Assembly (NCBI RefSeq): GCF_042139015.1
Contig: NZ_JBHIKY010000019.1
Location: 1-64,000 of the forward strand
Length of the DNA stretch: 64,000 bases
Origin: JBHIKY01 sp042139015
Lineage (GTDB): Bacteria > Bacillota > Bacilli > Bacillales > Marinococcaceae
Direction of reading: 5' to 3'
The translations under genes were made by a program, and so were the position numbers. Under the pieces are notes generated by a model. The model had not been told where the DNA came from. It saw nothing but the letters and a program-made list of their open reading frames with translations, and did not search any database. Positions 15,801-23,925 of the stretch are shown here, piece after piece (positions within the stretch are counted from its first letter, which is position 1; each line of letters starts with the position of its first letter).

Positions 15801-16059
15801 TTTTTCGCTGATGATTTTCAATTTTTCGCTCATCAAAGTGTTTTTCACTGCTGCTCAGCGTCTATTCTGCTATGAATTCCGTATGTAGATTTGGTCTCTG
15901 ACGGTTTTCGCGTGTTCTATCGGTTTATCACGCTCTACCTGGATTATCACGCACTCCATTGATTTTTCCACGCCATCCACTCGTTTATCCGTGTTCCATT
16001 CAGTTTTCACCCGCTCCCCCGATTGTTTCCACTCCATCGACCAGTTTACAACGCATGAA
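15801..16059. repeat. Degenerate tandem array, 18-23 bp units
   Basis: At least eight head-to-tail units between 15905 and 16059, for example TTTATCACGCTCTACCTGG (15924-15942) and ATTATCACGCACTCCATTG (15943-15961). The shared core is TTT-TCAC-GC-TCCAT-G, and the first three units are 19 bp long. Three related units beginning TTTTTCGCT or TTTTTCACT lie at 15801-15860. There is no long open frame and no identical repeat-spacer alternation, so it is not CRISPR. It occupies the 420-bp gap between the hydrolase start and the ferritin-like gene terminator. Confidence 0.65.
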
Positions 16060-16068
16060 TTTCAAAAA

Positions 16069-16096
16069 AGCTGCCTTCCTCTAGAGGAAAGCAGCT
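16069..16096 (-). terminator. Terminator of the ferritin-like gene
   Basis: AGCTGC-CTTCCTC pairs with GAGGAAA-GCAGCT, and six T residues follow on the minus strand. Confidence 0.75.
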
Positions 16097-16107
16097 AAAA
16101 TTTTCTA

Positions 16108-16542
16108 TTATTGTAAACGTGGATCATCCAACAAACGATCCATTTCTTCCATATGGCCAGTTTCATCGGCGATTAAGTCTTCGAGCTTTAGTTGAAGCTC
16201 AATTAATCCTAATTCATCTGCCTGCTGGACACGTTTTTTATAACGTTCAATTGTGTCAATTTCTGATTGACGGGCAGTCTGGAGCATAGTCTTCACATCA
16301 CTTGTCTGCTTAACGTCAGCCACTTTCGTAGTTGGAGTACCACCAAGGGTCTTAATTTTTTCTGCTAAATAAAGGGCATGACCCTGCTCATCGGTAATTT
16401 CACCTTCAAAAAACGGCTTCAGTACTTGACGGTATAAACCGGAAACTACTGCAGCATAGTTCGTATACATTACTGTAGCAGCATACTCATTTGATAAATC
16501 TTCGTTAAGTCCATTAATTAATTCTTCCATTTTCGGATCCAT
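16108..16542 (-). CDS. Ferritin-like (bacterioferritin-type) protein
   Basis: A 144-residue four-helix protein with diiron-type ligands spread over four helices: NEYAATVMY, GEITDEQGHALYLAEKI, QSEIDTIERYKKR and LIADETGHMEEMDRLL. It resembles bacterioferritin/DUF2202-like ferritin proteins that handle iron or peroxide in the cytosol. The haem-ligand Met of true bacterioferritin cannot be assigned. An AAAGGAGG site precedes the ATG and the gene has its own terminator. Single gene. Confidence 0.8.
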   Translation of the reverse strand: MDPKMEELINGLNEDLSNEYAATVMYTNYAAVVSGLYRQVLKPFFEGEITDEQGHALYLAEKIKTLGGTPTTKVADVKQTSDVKTMLQTARQSEIDTIERYKKRVQQADELGLIELQLKLEDLIADETGHMEEMDRLLDDPRLQ

Positions 16543-16690
16543 GTCAGGATACCTCCTTTAATGTCAGTTGCAAAATATAAAGATTTTTAGATGCGGGATT
16601 CAACCCTGATGGATTAATCAGTATTCAATTTGTGTCCACTGTAAATGTTACCCTGCTGCAGTGATTTTTAAACTAAAAACGGGAATTAAG

Positions 16691-17122
16691 TTAGTCAAAT
16701 AAATGAATATACTTTTCCAGGCCTTCCTCTTTAAGCTTCTCTTTTGGGACAAATTTCAATGATGCAGAATTAATGCAATAACGGAGCCCGGTTGGGGGAG
16801 GTCCATCTTCGAATACGTGACCAAGATGAGAATCTGAAGGTTTACTCCGGACCTCCGTGCGGCGCATTCCAAAGCTCGTATCGAACTTTTCCTCAATGTG
16901 ATCCTCTTGAAGCGGCTTAGTGAAACTCGGCCAGCCGCAGCCTGAATCGTACTTATCCTTTGAACTGAAGAGTGCATCTCCGGAGATAACATCTACGTAA
17001 ATTCCTTCGTCTTTCAAATCGTGATATTCGTTATCAAAAGGACGCTCTGTCCCATTGTTTTGAGTTACTTCAAATTGAATCGGAGTCAATTTTTTCTTCA
17101 GCTCTTCTTTCCCTGTCGTCAT
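16691..17122 (-). CDS. msrB: Peptide-methionine (R)-S-oxide reductase
   Basis: A 143-residue enzyme reducing R-methionine sulfoxide in proteins. The SelR domain covers nearly all of it: GIYVDVISGDALFSS, GCGWPSFTKPL, SHLGHVFEDGPPPTGLRYC with the catalytic Cys, then INSASLKF. The paired zinc-binding cysteines of some MsrB proteins are absent. The start is the ATG at 17122, which overlaps the msrA stop by 4 bp (ATGA), with a GGGGA site 8 nt upstream. Works with MsrA encoded just upstream. Confidence 0.93.
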   Translation of the reverse strand: MTTGKEELKKKLTPIQFEVTQNNGTERPFDNEYHDLKDEGIYVDVISGDALFSSKDKYDSGCGWPSFTKPLQEDHIEEKFDTSFGMRRTEVRSKPSDSHLGHVFEDGPPPTGLRYCINSASLKFVPKEKLKEEGLEKYIHLFD

Positions 17123-17655
17123 GTCTGGTCCCCCCAATTCTGTTTAATAAATCCATCTCTTCCAGAGCCTTTTTTATACATAGAATAATGAAATTGATTT
17201 TTTTTATGATAATTTTGATGATATTCTTCAGCAGGATAGAATGGCGTTGCAGGGCGGATATCTGTTACGATTGGTTTTGTGAACTTCCCCTGTTGTTCCA
17301 GCTCTTTTTTGGAAGCACGGGCTGCTTCCTCCTGCTCTTTGTCATAATAAAAGACAGCTGTGGTGTAAGACTCTCCTCTGTCATTAAATTGTCCACCTGG
17401 ATCGGTCGGATCAATCTGGCGCCAGAAAATTTTCAATAACTCGTTAAATGTTACTTCAGCCGGGTTATATTCTATTTGTACAGCCTCGACATGTCCTGTC
17501 GTATTAGAACAAACCTCTTCATACGTTGGATTATCACTGTGTCCACCAGTATATCCCGCTGTAATGGATTTAACTCCATCCTTTTGTTCAAATGGTCCAA
17601 CCATACACCAGAAACAGCCGCCGGCAAAGACAGCTCTATGAATATCGTGATTCAT
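17119..17655 (-). CDS. msrA: Peptide-methionine (S)-S-oxide reductase
   Basis: A 178-residue cytosolic enzyme reducing S-methionine sulfoxide. The catalytic motif FAGGCFWCMVGPFE is near the N-terminus, followed by TGHVEAVQIEYNP, FWRQIDPTDPGGQFNDRG and AEEYHQNYHKKN. No signal peptide. First gene of a two-gene operon with msrB. The window also holds a membrane-anchored MsrA-MsrB fusion at 38970-40100. Confidence 0.94.
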   Translation of the reverse strand: MNHDIHRAVFAGGCFWCMVGPFEQKDGVKSITAGYTGGHSDNPTYEEVCSNTTGHVEAVQIEYNPAEVTFNELLKIFWRQIDPTDPGGQFNDRGESYTTAVFYYDKEQEEAARASKKELEQQGKFTKPIVTDIRPATPFYPAEEYHQNYHKKNQFHYSMYKKGSGRDGFIKQNWGDQT

Positions 17656-17804
17656 TGAGACCCCTCTTTTCTTTTCCCGTGTGGATGATTATTATACCAC
17701 TGCATTATCTATCCTGCAGTTATCATGCTCGCGATAGATTTTCACTTTCAGTGCCGTCGCTCCAGCCCTACCGTCTAAGGAGTACTCTATACATTTGCTT
17801 CATG

Positions 17805-17836
17805 CAAGAAGACAGTCCCAATGGACTGTCTTCTTG
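17805..17836. terminator. Strong hairpin after the DJ-1 gene
   Basis: CAAGAAGACAGTCC pairs perfectly with GGACTGTCTTCTTG around a 4-nt loop. It lies just past the stop of the DJ-1 gene. No T-run is evident on the minus strand, so termination efficiency is uncertain. Confidence 0.55.
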
Positions 17837-17842
17837 AGAGTG

Positions 17843-18355
17843 TTATTGTAACTGTTTTAAAGATTCTCGATTAAACGCCGGCAGATCGTCTGGGGTTCTA
17901 CTGGTGACTAAATTGTGGCACACAACTACTTCCTCATCGTGCACGTCTGCTTTTGCATACTCAAGGTCCACTAAAATAGATTTGAACCCGGTGACTTTTC
18001 TACCTTCAAGAGCTTTAGCAGTAATGAGAAGCTGTGGACCATGGCAGATCGCAAATACAGGTTTATTATCATCTACAAATGATTTTGCAAAGGAAACAAA
18101 TTTATCATCTGCCCGAAGCATGTCAGGTGAAAAACCGCCTGGTATTAATAATGCATCGTAATCAGACGGGCTTACTTCATCTATTGCTGCATCCACAGAT
18201 GCTTCAGCCTCACCTTTTTTTCCTTTAACCGTGTTTCCTTTTTTATTTTCAATAACAACAAGCTCATGACCTTCTTTTTCGAAAGCTTCTTTCGGGCTTG
18301 TATACTCTGAGTCTTCAAACATATCTGTCATAACAACAGCCATCTTCTTACTCAT
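17843..18355 (-). CDS. DJ-1/PfpI-family protein, YfkM-like
   Basis: A 170-residue DJ-1/PfpI fold protein with DYDALLIPGGFSPD, the nucleophile elbow FAICHGPQLLI (Cys-His) and LVTSRTPDDLPAF near the end. B. subtilis YfkM (general stress protein 18) has the same length and layout. Members act as deglycase/chaperone or peptidase-like enzymes, with the activity disputed. AAGGAGTGA selects the ATG at 18355 rather than upstream in-frame codons. Confidence 0.85.
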   Translation of the reverse strand: MSKKMAVVMTDMFEDSEYTSPKEAFEKEGHELVVIENKKGNTVKGKKGEAEASVDAAIDEVSPSDYDALLIPGGFSPDMLRADDKFVSFAKSFVDDNKPVFAICHGPQLLITAKALEGRKVTGFKSILVDLEYAKADVHDEEVVVCHNLVTSRTPDDLPAFNRESLKQLQ

Positions 18356-18427
18356 ATATTTCACTCCTTCATGGAATTTCATCGCACAATAAGACATTAC
18401 CCGCATGGGTTCCAATTAAACATATGC

Positions 18428-19429
18428 CTAATCCAAAAATTGTTCAGCTATCAGCTCGTAGGAGCGAATCTTATCTTCAAAGCTGTGAGTGATAGTTACG
18501 ATCATTATTTCATTTGTGCTGTAGAGCTCAGAGATCTGCTGAATCTGTTTTTTTATTTGATTGGGGGTTCCTATCATCATTCTCTCTCTGTTCCGCTCAA
18601 TCTGACGCAGTTCATAAGGTTCATATTCAATATTCTTTACCATTTCAAAGGATGGAACAGAACTCAATCTCTCGCCTTTATCCGCTGATAATAAAAGATG
18701 ATCGAGTACCATTGCGTGCATTTCTGCTTTTTGTTCCGTTTCCGCGGCTATGGCAAACACCGCCAAAATTAATTTTGGCCGCTCTTGGCCGGTAGTCGGT
18801 TGAAAATTAGTATGGTAATAATTAGCTGCATTTAATCCTTCCTCTGGATTTATAAAATGTGCGAAACAAAATGAAAGACCTTTTTGCGCAGCCAGCTTTG
18901 CACTGCCAATGCTGGAGCCTAGCAGCCAAACCGGCGGTGGAATGGCTGTGGCAGGAGTTGTTTTAAGTCCAAAGTAAGGGTGATCTTGCGGAATCGAATC
19001 CTTCAAGTAGTATAAAAGCTCATCGATTTGTTGGGAGTATTGATGTTTTTTTCTCTGGCCGCCATTATTTAATGCTCTGCTTGCGAGCGGCATCCCCCCC
19101 GGAGCACGGCCGCTTCCGAGATCAATTCTACCTGGATAAAGATTCTCCAATACTTTAAAGTTCTCCGCCACCTTATAAGGGCTATAGTGAGTCAGCATAA
19201 TTCCACCTGCTCCGATGCGCATGCTATTAGTGTTTGCAGCCAGGTGCGGAATCAGAACCTCCGGGCTTGAACCAGCTAAACTGCAGGTCCCGTGATGTTC
19301 AGCTGTCCAAAATCGGGTATAGCCCAGCTGTTCTACTTTTACAGCGAGCTCTGTGGTATTTTGAAGGGCTGTTTGTGAGGTCATCCCGGCAGAAACTGGT
19401 ACTAGATCAAGTACACTTAGCTGTATCAT
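18428..19429 (-). CDS. LLM-class flavin-dependent oxidoreductase
   Basis: A 333-residue luciferase-like TIM-barrel monooxygenase (LLM class, the group with YceB/YvbT). Typical blocks are LSVLDLVPVSAGMTS, RFWTAEHHG, GAGGIMLTHYSPYKVAE, GRIDLGSGRAPGG and VWLLGSSIGSAKLAA. It would use FMNH2 from a separate reductase, with the substrate unknown. AAGGAATT precedes the ATG. Same-strand neighbour of the RNase HI gene with a 29-bp gap. Confidence 0.88.
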   Translation of the reverse strand: MIQLSVLDLVPVSAGMTSQTALQNTTELAVKVEQLGYTRFWTAEHHGTCSLAGSSPEVLIPHLAANTNSMRIGAGGIMLTHYSPYKVAENFKVLENLYPGRIDLGSGRAPGGMPLASRALNNGGQRKKHQYSQQIDELLYYLKDSIPQDHPYFGLKTTPATAIPPPVWLLGSSIGSAKLAAQKGLSFCFAHFINPEEGLNAANYYHTNFQPTTGQERPKLILAVFAIAAETEQKAEMHAMVLDHLLLSADKGERLSSVPSFEMVKNIEYEPYELRQIERNRERMMIGTPNQIKKQIQQISELYSTNEIMIVTITHSFEDKIRSYELIAEQFLD

Positions 19430-19458
19430 TGTATCAATTCCTTATGCTTCATCCACTC

Positions 19459-20067
19459 TCACCCTTTTCTACCATAATCAGCTTTAATTTCACCCCATTG
19501 TTTTGTCTGCCATTTTAACAATGGATTCTTCCATGAGTTTGTCTGCAGCCATTTTTCTGCACGCTCTGTCAACTGCCAGATCTCTTCTGTCTGCTTTGTT
19601 CTCTTTAAGCTCGAATTGGCTTTTTTTTGGCGGACCCATTTTATCGCGGTCATGGAATCAGAGTAAACTGGAATAATACTGTTTTTCTTTTTTAAGTAAG
19701 CGAGAGCATGTACGATAGCCAGAAACTCTCCCATGTTATTTGTTCCCATCTCTACGCCAGGGTGTTCAAAAACAACAGCACCGGTTTTTGTATAAACTCC
19801 TTTGTATTCGACAAATCCAGGGTTTCCCCTTGATCCGACATCTACAGAAATACTTTCTTCTATGTAAGGTTTACTCTCACCATAGTCGGAAACTTTGATG
19901 TCAGCCTGGTCTTCTTCTCGATATGCTTTATTTGCTTCCGCCAGCGTAGGAAAGGAACGGAACCTGGCCCCTGGAAATCCTTTTACCTGTTTCTCACATT
20001 CCTTCCATGAGGAATAGATGCCAGGCAGCTTTCCTTCCCAGACCACATAATATTTCTTTTTTGCCAA
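19459..20067 (-). CDS. Ribonuclease H family protein with viroplasmin domain
   Basis: A 202-residue protein: residues 3-45 form the caulimovirus-viroplasmin/hybrid-binding domain (YYVVWEGKLPGIYSSW, then GARFRSFPTLAEA), and residues 70-202 the RNase HI fold. The four acidic residues are visible in SVDVGSRGNPG, NNMGEFLAIVHAL, PVYSDSMTAIKW and KADYGRKG. It cuts RNA in RNA-DNA hybrids. The first motif reads DVGSRGNPG instead of the usual DGSCxGNPG, which may affect activity. TTG start after AAAGGAAG. Confidence 0.85.
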   Translation of the reverse strand: MAKKKYYVVWEGKLPGIYSSWKECEKQVKGFPGARFRSFPTLAEANKAYREEDQADIKVSDYGESKPYIEESISVDVGSRGNPGFVEYKGVYTKTGAVVFEHPGVEMGTNNMGEFLAIVHALAYLKKKNSIIPVYSDSMTAIKWVRQKKANSSLKRTKQTEEIWQLTERAEKWLQTNSWKNPLLKWQTKQWGEIKADYGRKG

Positions 20068-20085
20068 AGTAGCACTTCCTTTTTA

Positions 20086-20475
20086 TTACTTTTTATAATT
20101 TCTCTTTTTTAAATAAATCACATTGCTATTTTTGTTTGTTATATAAGGTTTTAGAAAAGCTCGAAACAAGGGGGATAATAAAATATAAACAGTAATTATG
20201 ACAGGCAGAGGATATACATAAGCGATTAAAGAAAATTGAACCCACCCGTATTCTTGTATTGCGTTCAACGCCATTCCATGAAACACAATCGATGCAGTTC
20301 CATAGATCATCAGGCTGAACATAATGTTCACGCCGTGAAAAACGAGTCGCGGTTGAATCGCAGAGGCATCTTTTTCAAGCATCCACTGCATGCAGATAGT
20401 CACAATCATAGCACAAAAACAAAAAAATCCCGGAAGAAAGAAGGCTGCTAAAATCTCATACCATTTCAACGCCAT
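20086..20475 (-). CDS. Hypothetical four-helix membrane protein
   Basis: A 129-residue protein with about three to four transmembrane segments (residues 8-30, 45-68, 80-108) and a basic C-terminal tail (YLKKRNYKK). GGAGGG lies just before the ATG. No family recognised. It precedes the RNase HI gene in the same direction by 18 bp, so the two may share a transcript. Confidence 0.55.
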   Translation of the reverse strand: MALKWYEILAAFFLPGFFCFCAMIVTICMQWMLEKDASAIQPRLVFHGVNIMFSLMIYGTASIVFHGMALNAIQEYGWVQFSLIAYVYPLPVIITVYILLSPLFRAFLKPYITNKNSNVIYLKKRNYKK

Positions 20476-20530
20476 GCCCTCCTCTCAGGTGGAGCTCTTT
20501 CTTCTTATTTTACAAAAAATTAAACAGAAA

Positions 20531-20557
20531 ACAAAAAAAAGACCCCTGAATCAGGGG
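20531..20557 (-). terminator. Terminator of the small lipoprotein gene
   Basis: CCCCTGA-A-TCAGGGG followed on the minus strand by TC and eight T residues. Confidence 0.7.
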
Positions 20558-20572
20558 CCAGTTCTAATTTCC

Positions 20573-20767
20573 TTACTCTTCTTCTGCGGGATCTTCTTCC
20601 ATCTCTTGGTCAAAATCCTTCTCTTCCTGCATATCCTGCTCTTCTTCCATTTCCATATCTTCTTCACCTGGGTCTTCTACAGGCTCGTCTCCCGCTCCAC
20701 CGCATGCAGTGAGCATACCTACAGCTAATACCCCGGCCAATGCGGAAAAAAGAAATTTTTTGTTCAT
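20573..20767 (-). CDS. Small, strongly acidic lipoprotein
   Basis: A 64-residue protein with a lipoprotein signal peptide (AGVLAVGMLTAC, lipobox Cys at residue 22) and a mature part that is almost only Glu, Asp, Met and Gln. It would be tethered outside the membrane as a negatively charged, disordered tail. No family identified. AGGGAG precedes the ATG and a terminator follows, so it is a separate unit. Confidence 0.7.
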   Translation of the reverse strand: MNKKFLFSALAGVLAVGMLTACGGAGDEPVEDPGEEDMEMEEEQDMQEEKDFDQEMEEDPAEEE

Positions 20768-20850
20768 AGTTTACTCCCTTTCTGTTACCTAGAAATTTTA
20801 TTAAATAGTTCCTGTTTTCCATTATGCGCATTGTGCCGTGGGATTATTCG

Positions 20851-22155
20851 CTAATCCTTTTTAGGTTGAAATTGTTGAAAAATAACATCTTTTTGAAGAG
20901 GATATACATCATGTCCACTGATATCATTGATAATCGTTTGATTCCGAAGAACCGATAATGCTAAATTTGTGGCGGCTGTCGCATGGGAATGATCGAGACC
21001 TGTCAGCATATAAATACGATGCGGACGATGCTTCTTAAATTCAAGCCGGTATTTTTCATTTACTTTATAGTGAGACTCGTTCTCCCACTCGATCAGCGGC
21101 TTAAATTTATTTAACCATTCTGGAACTCCTGGTTTATAACCAGTTGCAAGCACTACTTTATTCGAATGGTGCCTAAAGTTTTCCCCGGACTGCCATTGTA
21201 TAAAGCTTATCTCGTAATTTTTTCCTTTTTGTTCCACATCCTGCAGCTCGGTCATGGCCTGTAAGATCACTTTAGGGTCTTCACGTTCAACAGAGCGGTG
21301 ATATAGCAGGTCGTAAATATTAATTAATGTATCCTGTTCAATTCCTTTCCGGCCTTGATCTAATGCAGGCAGGGCATCCATTCTTTTTTCAAAATCCAGT
21401 CCACGGAAGTAACGAACGTAATCTGGAGAAAAGACTTCTCTGGCAAGCTTTGCAGATTCACTCTGGAAGAATTGATTTGATCGTGTCATCCATGCCAAAG
21501 AGTAATCAAAATACTTTTGATCCTGTAATAAATCAAGAAAAATTTCTGCCGCACTTTGACCTGAGCCAACGATGGTGATACTTTCCGAATCCTTTAAGTC
21601 ATTTTGCTTGTAAGCATAGGAACTTGTATGAATAATGTCATCGTTTAATTTCTCTTCTATCCCTGGGGGAAATAGTGGTGTGCTTCCTGTTCCAATTACG
21701 ATATGCTTCGCAAATATAACATTTCTTTCTTTGTTTTCGACATTCTGGATAACGATTTCATAACAGCCTTTTTCCGGATGGTCAATCACGTCTATCACAC
21801 GGCTTCCGAAATTGCATGAAGGGAGCTGAGATGCAACCCAGCGAGTGTACGAATTATATTCCCTTCTTGGGATGTTCATTTTTTTATAAAAATAAAATTG
21901 AAAAAGCCGATTATGCTTATGTAAATAATTTAAAACGGTGTAAGGACTTGTGGGGTCAGCAAAGGTCACTAAATCCGCAAGAAATGAAGAATTCAGCACA
22001 GTTCCTTCGAGAAGCATTCCAGGGTGCCATTGAAATTCTGTATTTTGTTCAAAAAAGATTGCCTCTAAGTCTTCCAATGGTTCGATAAGTGCAGCAAGCC
22101 CAAGATTAAACGGACCTATACCGATCCCAGCCATGTCATATATTTTCTTTTCCAT
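20851..22155 (-). CDS. Lysine/ornithine N-monooxygenase (IucD/RhbE-like)
   Basis: A 434-residue FAD- and NADPH-dependent hydroxylase that makes N-hydroxylysine (or -ornithine) for hydroxamate siderophores. FAD motif AGIGIGPFNLGLAAL at the start, substrate-side FQWHPGM and LVTFADPTSPYTVLNYL, NADPH motif ITIVGSGQSAAEIF, and VVLATGYKPG. None of the other siderophore genes (IucA/IucC synthetases, transferase, exporter) is near, and no Fur box is seen upstream. The gene lies 79 bp after the yuiF stop, downstream of its terminator. Confidence 0.85.
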   Translation of the reverse strand: MEKKIYDMAGIGIGPFNLGLAALIEPLEDLEAIFFEQNTEFQWHPGMLLEGTVLNSSFLADLVTFADPTSPYTVLNYLHKHNRLFQFYFYKKMNIPRREYNSYTRWVASQLPSCNFGSRVIDVIDHPEKGCYEIVIQNVENKERNVIFAKHIVIGTGSTPLFPPGIEEKLNDDIIHTSSYAYKQNDLKDSESITIVGSGQSAAEIFLDLLQDQKYFDYSLAWMTRSNQFFQSESAKLAREVFSPDYVRYFRGLDFEKRMDALPALDQGRKGIEQDTLINIYDLLYHRSVEREDPKVILQAMTELQDVEQKGKNYEISFIQWQSGENFRHHSNKVVLATGYKPGVPEWLNKFKPLIEWENESHYKVNEKYRLEFKKHRPHRIYMLTGLDHSHATAATNLALSVLRNQTIINDISGHDVYPLQKDVIFQQFQPKKD

Positions 22156-22205
22156 TGCTATCGTCCTTTCTCATACTGTTTATCTGTTCCCTTTTTCTGA
22201 AAAAC

Positions 22206-22231
22206 AAACACTCTCCTCCTGGAGAGTGTTT
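22206..22231 (-). terminator. Terminator between yuiF and the monooxygenase gene
   Basis: AAACACTCTCC pairs perfectly with GGAGAGTGTTT around a 4-nt loop, and a T-rich run follows on the minus strand. Confidence 0.8.
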
Positions 22232-22234
22232 GCA

Positions 22235-23539
22235 TTATAATATCATAACAGCTAACAAACCGAATAAAAATAAGGGTATATTGTAGTGAAGGAAAGTAGG
22301 GACACACGTATCCCAGATGTGATGATGACGTCCGTCAGCATTTAATCCTGCAGTTGGCCCTAATGTACTATCTGATGCTGGGGAACCTGCATCCCCCATT
22401 GCTCCTGCGGTTCCTATGAGAGCCGCTGTCGCAAGTGGAGAAAAACCCACACTCATGCAGAACGGAACGAATAATGCAGCAAGAATAGGGACTGTGCCAA
22501 AGGATGTACCAATTCCCATCGTTATCACAAGGCCGGTAAGCAGCATCAATGCTGCCGTTAATATACCCGGTGCTCCTGCCGATCCTATCGCTGCCCCCAC
22601 AAGATCATCTACTGCTCCAGTTTCCTTTAAAATATTGGCAAAGCCCGAAGAAATGAGCATCACAAACGCAATCATTCCCATCATCTTAATGCCGTCATTC
22701 ACCATTTCATCTCCATGTCGAAAAGGAACTACCCTGGCAGCAGACAGGAGGATAATACCGGTTAACGCACCGAAAATCAGAGAATTCATGGAGAGCTGGA
22801 CAACCAATGCTCCCAACATTGCTATGACTGTAAAAGTATGCTGGGAAGTAAATCCGGATAATTCGTCATTGTTTTTAGGACTGTTTTCTTTTATGGATGA
22901 TTTACCAAAAATTTCTCTCGGTTTCCGGTACGTTATAAACACTGCAATCAGCAGACCGGCGATCATTCCAAGGCCGGGTATGAGCAGTGCTTTCCACATA
23001 TCGGTTACGGGCAGGTCCATTCCACTCGCTTCCATTTCTTCTGCAATGGTATTATGAAAAATAAAGCCATATCCGACCGGAACCATAACATAAGGAGCTT
23101 TTAAGCCAAAAGTTAATGAGGAAGCCACTGCCCTTCGATCAATTCTCATCTCATCAAATAATCGAAGAAGGGGAGGAATTAATATTGGAATAAATGCAAT
23201 ATGTACCGGTATAGCATTCTGCGATAGACATGCTGCCCCTGCGATCGTCATAAGCAGCAGCCCGCGCCTGCCTTTAAGCACTTTCATTAATGTCCTTACC
23301 AATACAGAAGTGATACCTGAGTAACCAATCATCACAGCGAATACACCGAGAAGAATATAGCTGAGTGCCGTTTCAGCCTGTCCGCCCATCCCTGCTATCA
23401 GAATTTTAAGTGATTCTGTCAGAGACAACCCCGCGGTAACTCCGGCTGCTAAACCGGCTGCAAGAATGGCCAGCACTACGTTTACGCCAATCAGGCTGAG
23501 CACTACCATGAGTAAGACAGATATAATAACTGTAACCAT
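22235..23539 (-). CDS. YuiF-like Na+/H+ antiporter family transporter
   Basis: A 434-residue integral membrane protein with about 11-12 helices of the ion-transporter superfamily (NhaC-like, B. subtilis YuiF). Family marks are SQNAIPVHIAFIPILIPPLL, TMGIGTSFGTVPILAALFVP and GSPASDSTLGPTAGLNADG close to the end. Sodium-coupled amino-acid transport has been proposed for relatives, with the substrate not known here. AAAGGGG precedes the ATG and a strong terminator follows. Confidence 0.82.
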   Translation of the reverse strand: MVTVIISVLLMVVLSLIGVNVVLAILAAGLAAGVTAGLSLTESLKILIAGMGGQAETALSYILLGVFAVMIGYSGITSVLVRTLMKVLKGRRGLLLMTIAGAACLSQNAIPVHIAFIPILIPPLLRLFDEMRIDRRAVASSLTFGLKAPYVMVPVGYGFIFHNTIAEEMEASGMDLPVTDMWKALLIPGLGMIAGLLIAVFITYRKPREIFGKSSIKENSPKNNDELSGFTSQHTFTVIAMLGALVVQLSMNSLIFGALTGIILLSAARVVPFRHGDEMVNDGIKMMGMIAFVMLISSGFANILKETGAVDDLVGAAIGSAGAPGILTAALMLLTGLVITMGIGTSFGTVPILAALFVPFCMSVGFSPLATAALIGTAGAMGDAGSPASDSTLGPTAGLNADGRHHHIWDTCVPTFLHYNIPLFLFGLLAVMIL

Positions 23540-23630
23540 AAAAATACCCCTTTACCATTTTAGCTCTGCGCCAAAATAAAGTATAAGGGGTACCTTCAAT
23601 GAAAGCAATAACAAATTTCTACATTTCAGA

Positions 23631-23858
23631 CTATAGTTTTTCTCTACGGCTGGTGTCCGTATTGTCTAATGGATCTTTTGGTTTTTTTTCACCTTCTTCT
23701 AGATATTCATCCTGATCGAATAGACCTTTAATCTGGCCTGCTGACATTTCTTCTTCGTCTGAATCCTGAAGTTCTGTAATATAGTTATATACTTCTTCTG
23801 TCTGCTCCTCAGTTAAATGATCAATCATGCTGCGGACTTCCTCTTTTGTAACTGCCAT
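23631..23858 (-). CDS. Small acidic helical protein, unknown
   Basis: A 75-residue, highly charged soluble protein (MAVTKEEVRSMIDHLTEEQ, then Asp/Glu-rich, ending in TDTSRREKL). GGAGAGG lies before the ATG. The first 35 residues look like a helical dimerisation or antitoxin-type segment, but no toxin partner is adjacent. Unknown. Confidence 0.55.
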   Translation of the reverse strand: MAVTKEEVRSMIDHLTEEQTEEVYNYITELQDSDEEEMSAGQIKGLFDQDEYLEEGEKKPKDPLDNTDTSRREKL

Positions 23859-23925
23859 TTAACTCCTCTCCTTTTCATATAATATCGATCAAAAGAGTTA
23901 TTCTTTCAAATAAATATTCCCGCCC

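Noticed and set aside
14817..15848. 54-codon N-terminal extension of the lipase-like hydrolase
   Set aside because: AAGGAGAG sits just before the internal ATG at 15686, and the family N-terminus starts there.
15801..16059. Possible CRISPR array
   Set aside because: Units are only about 20 bp, degenerate and directly abutting. There are no identical repeats separated by unique spacers and no cas operon.
22416..23057. 213-codon open frame antisense to the YuiF-like gene
   Set aside because: A long mirror frame produced by GC-rich third positions in a membrane protein. The YuiF frame has clear family motifs and a ribosome binding site.
23631..23858. Antitoxin of a toxin-antitoxin pair
   Set aside because: The small acidic protein has a vaguely antitoxin-like start, but no adjacent toxin gene exists.
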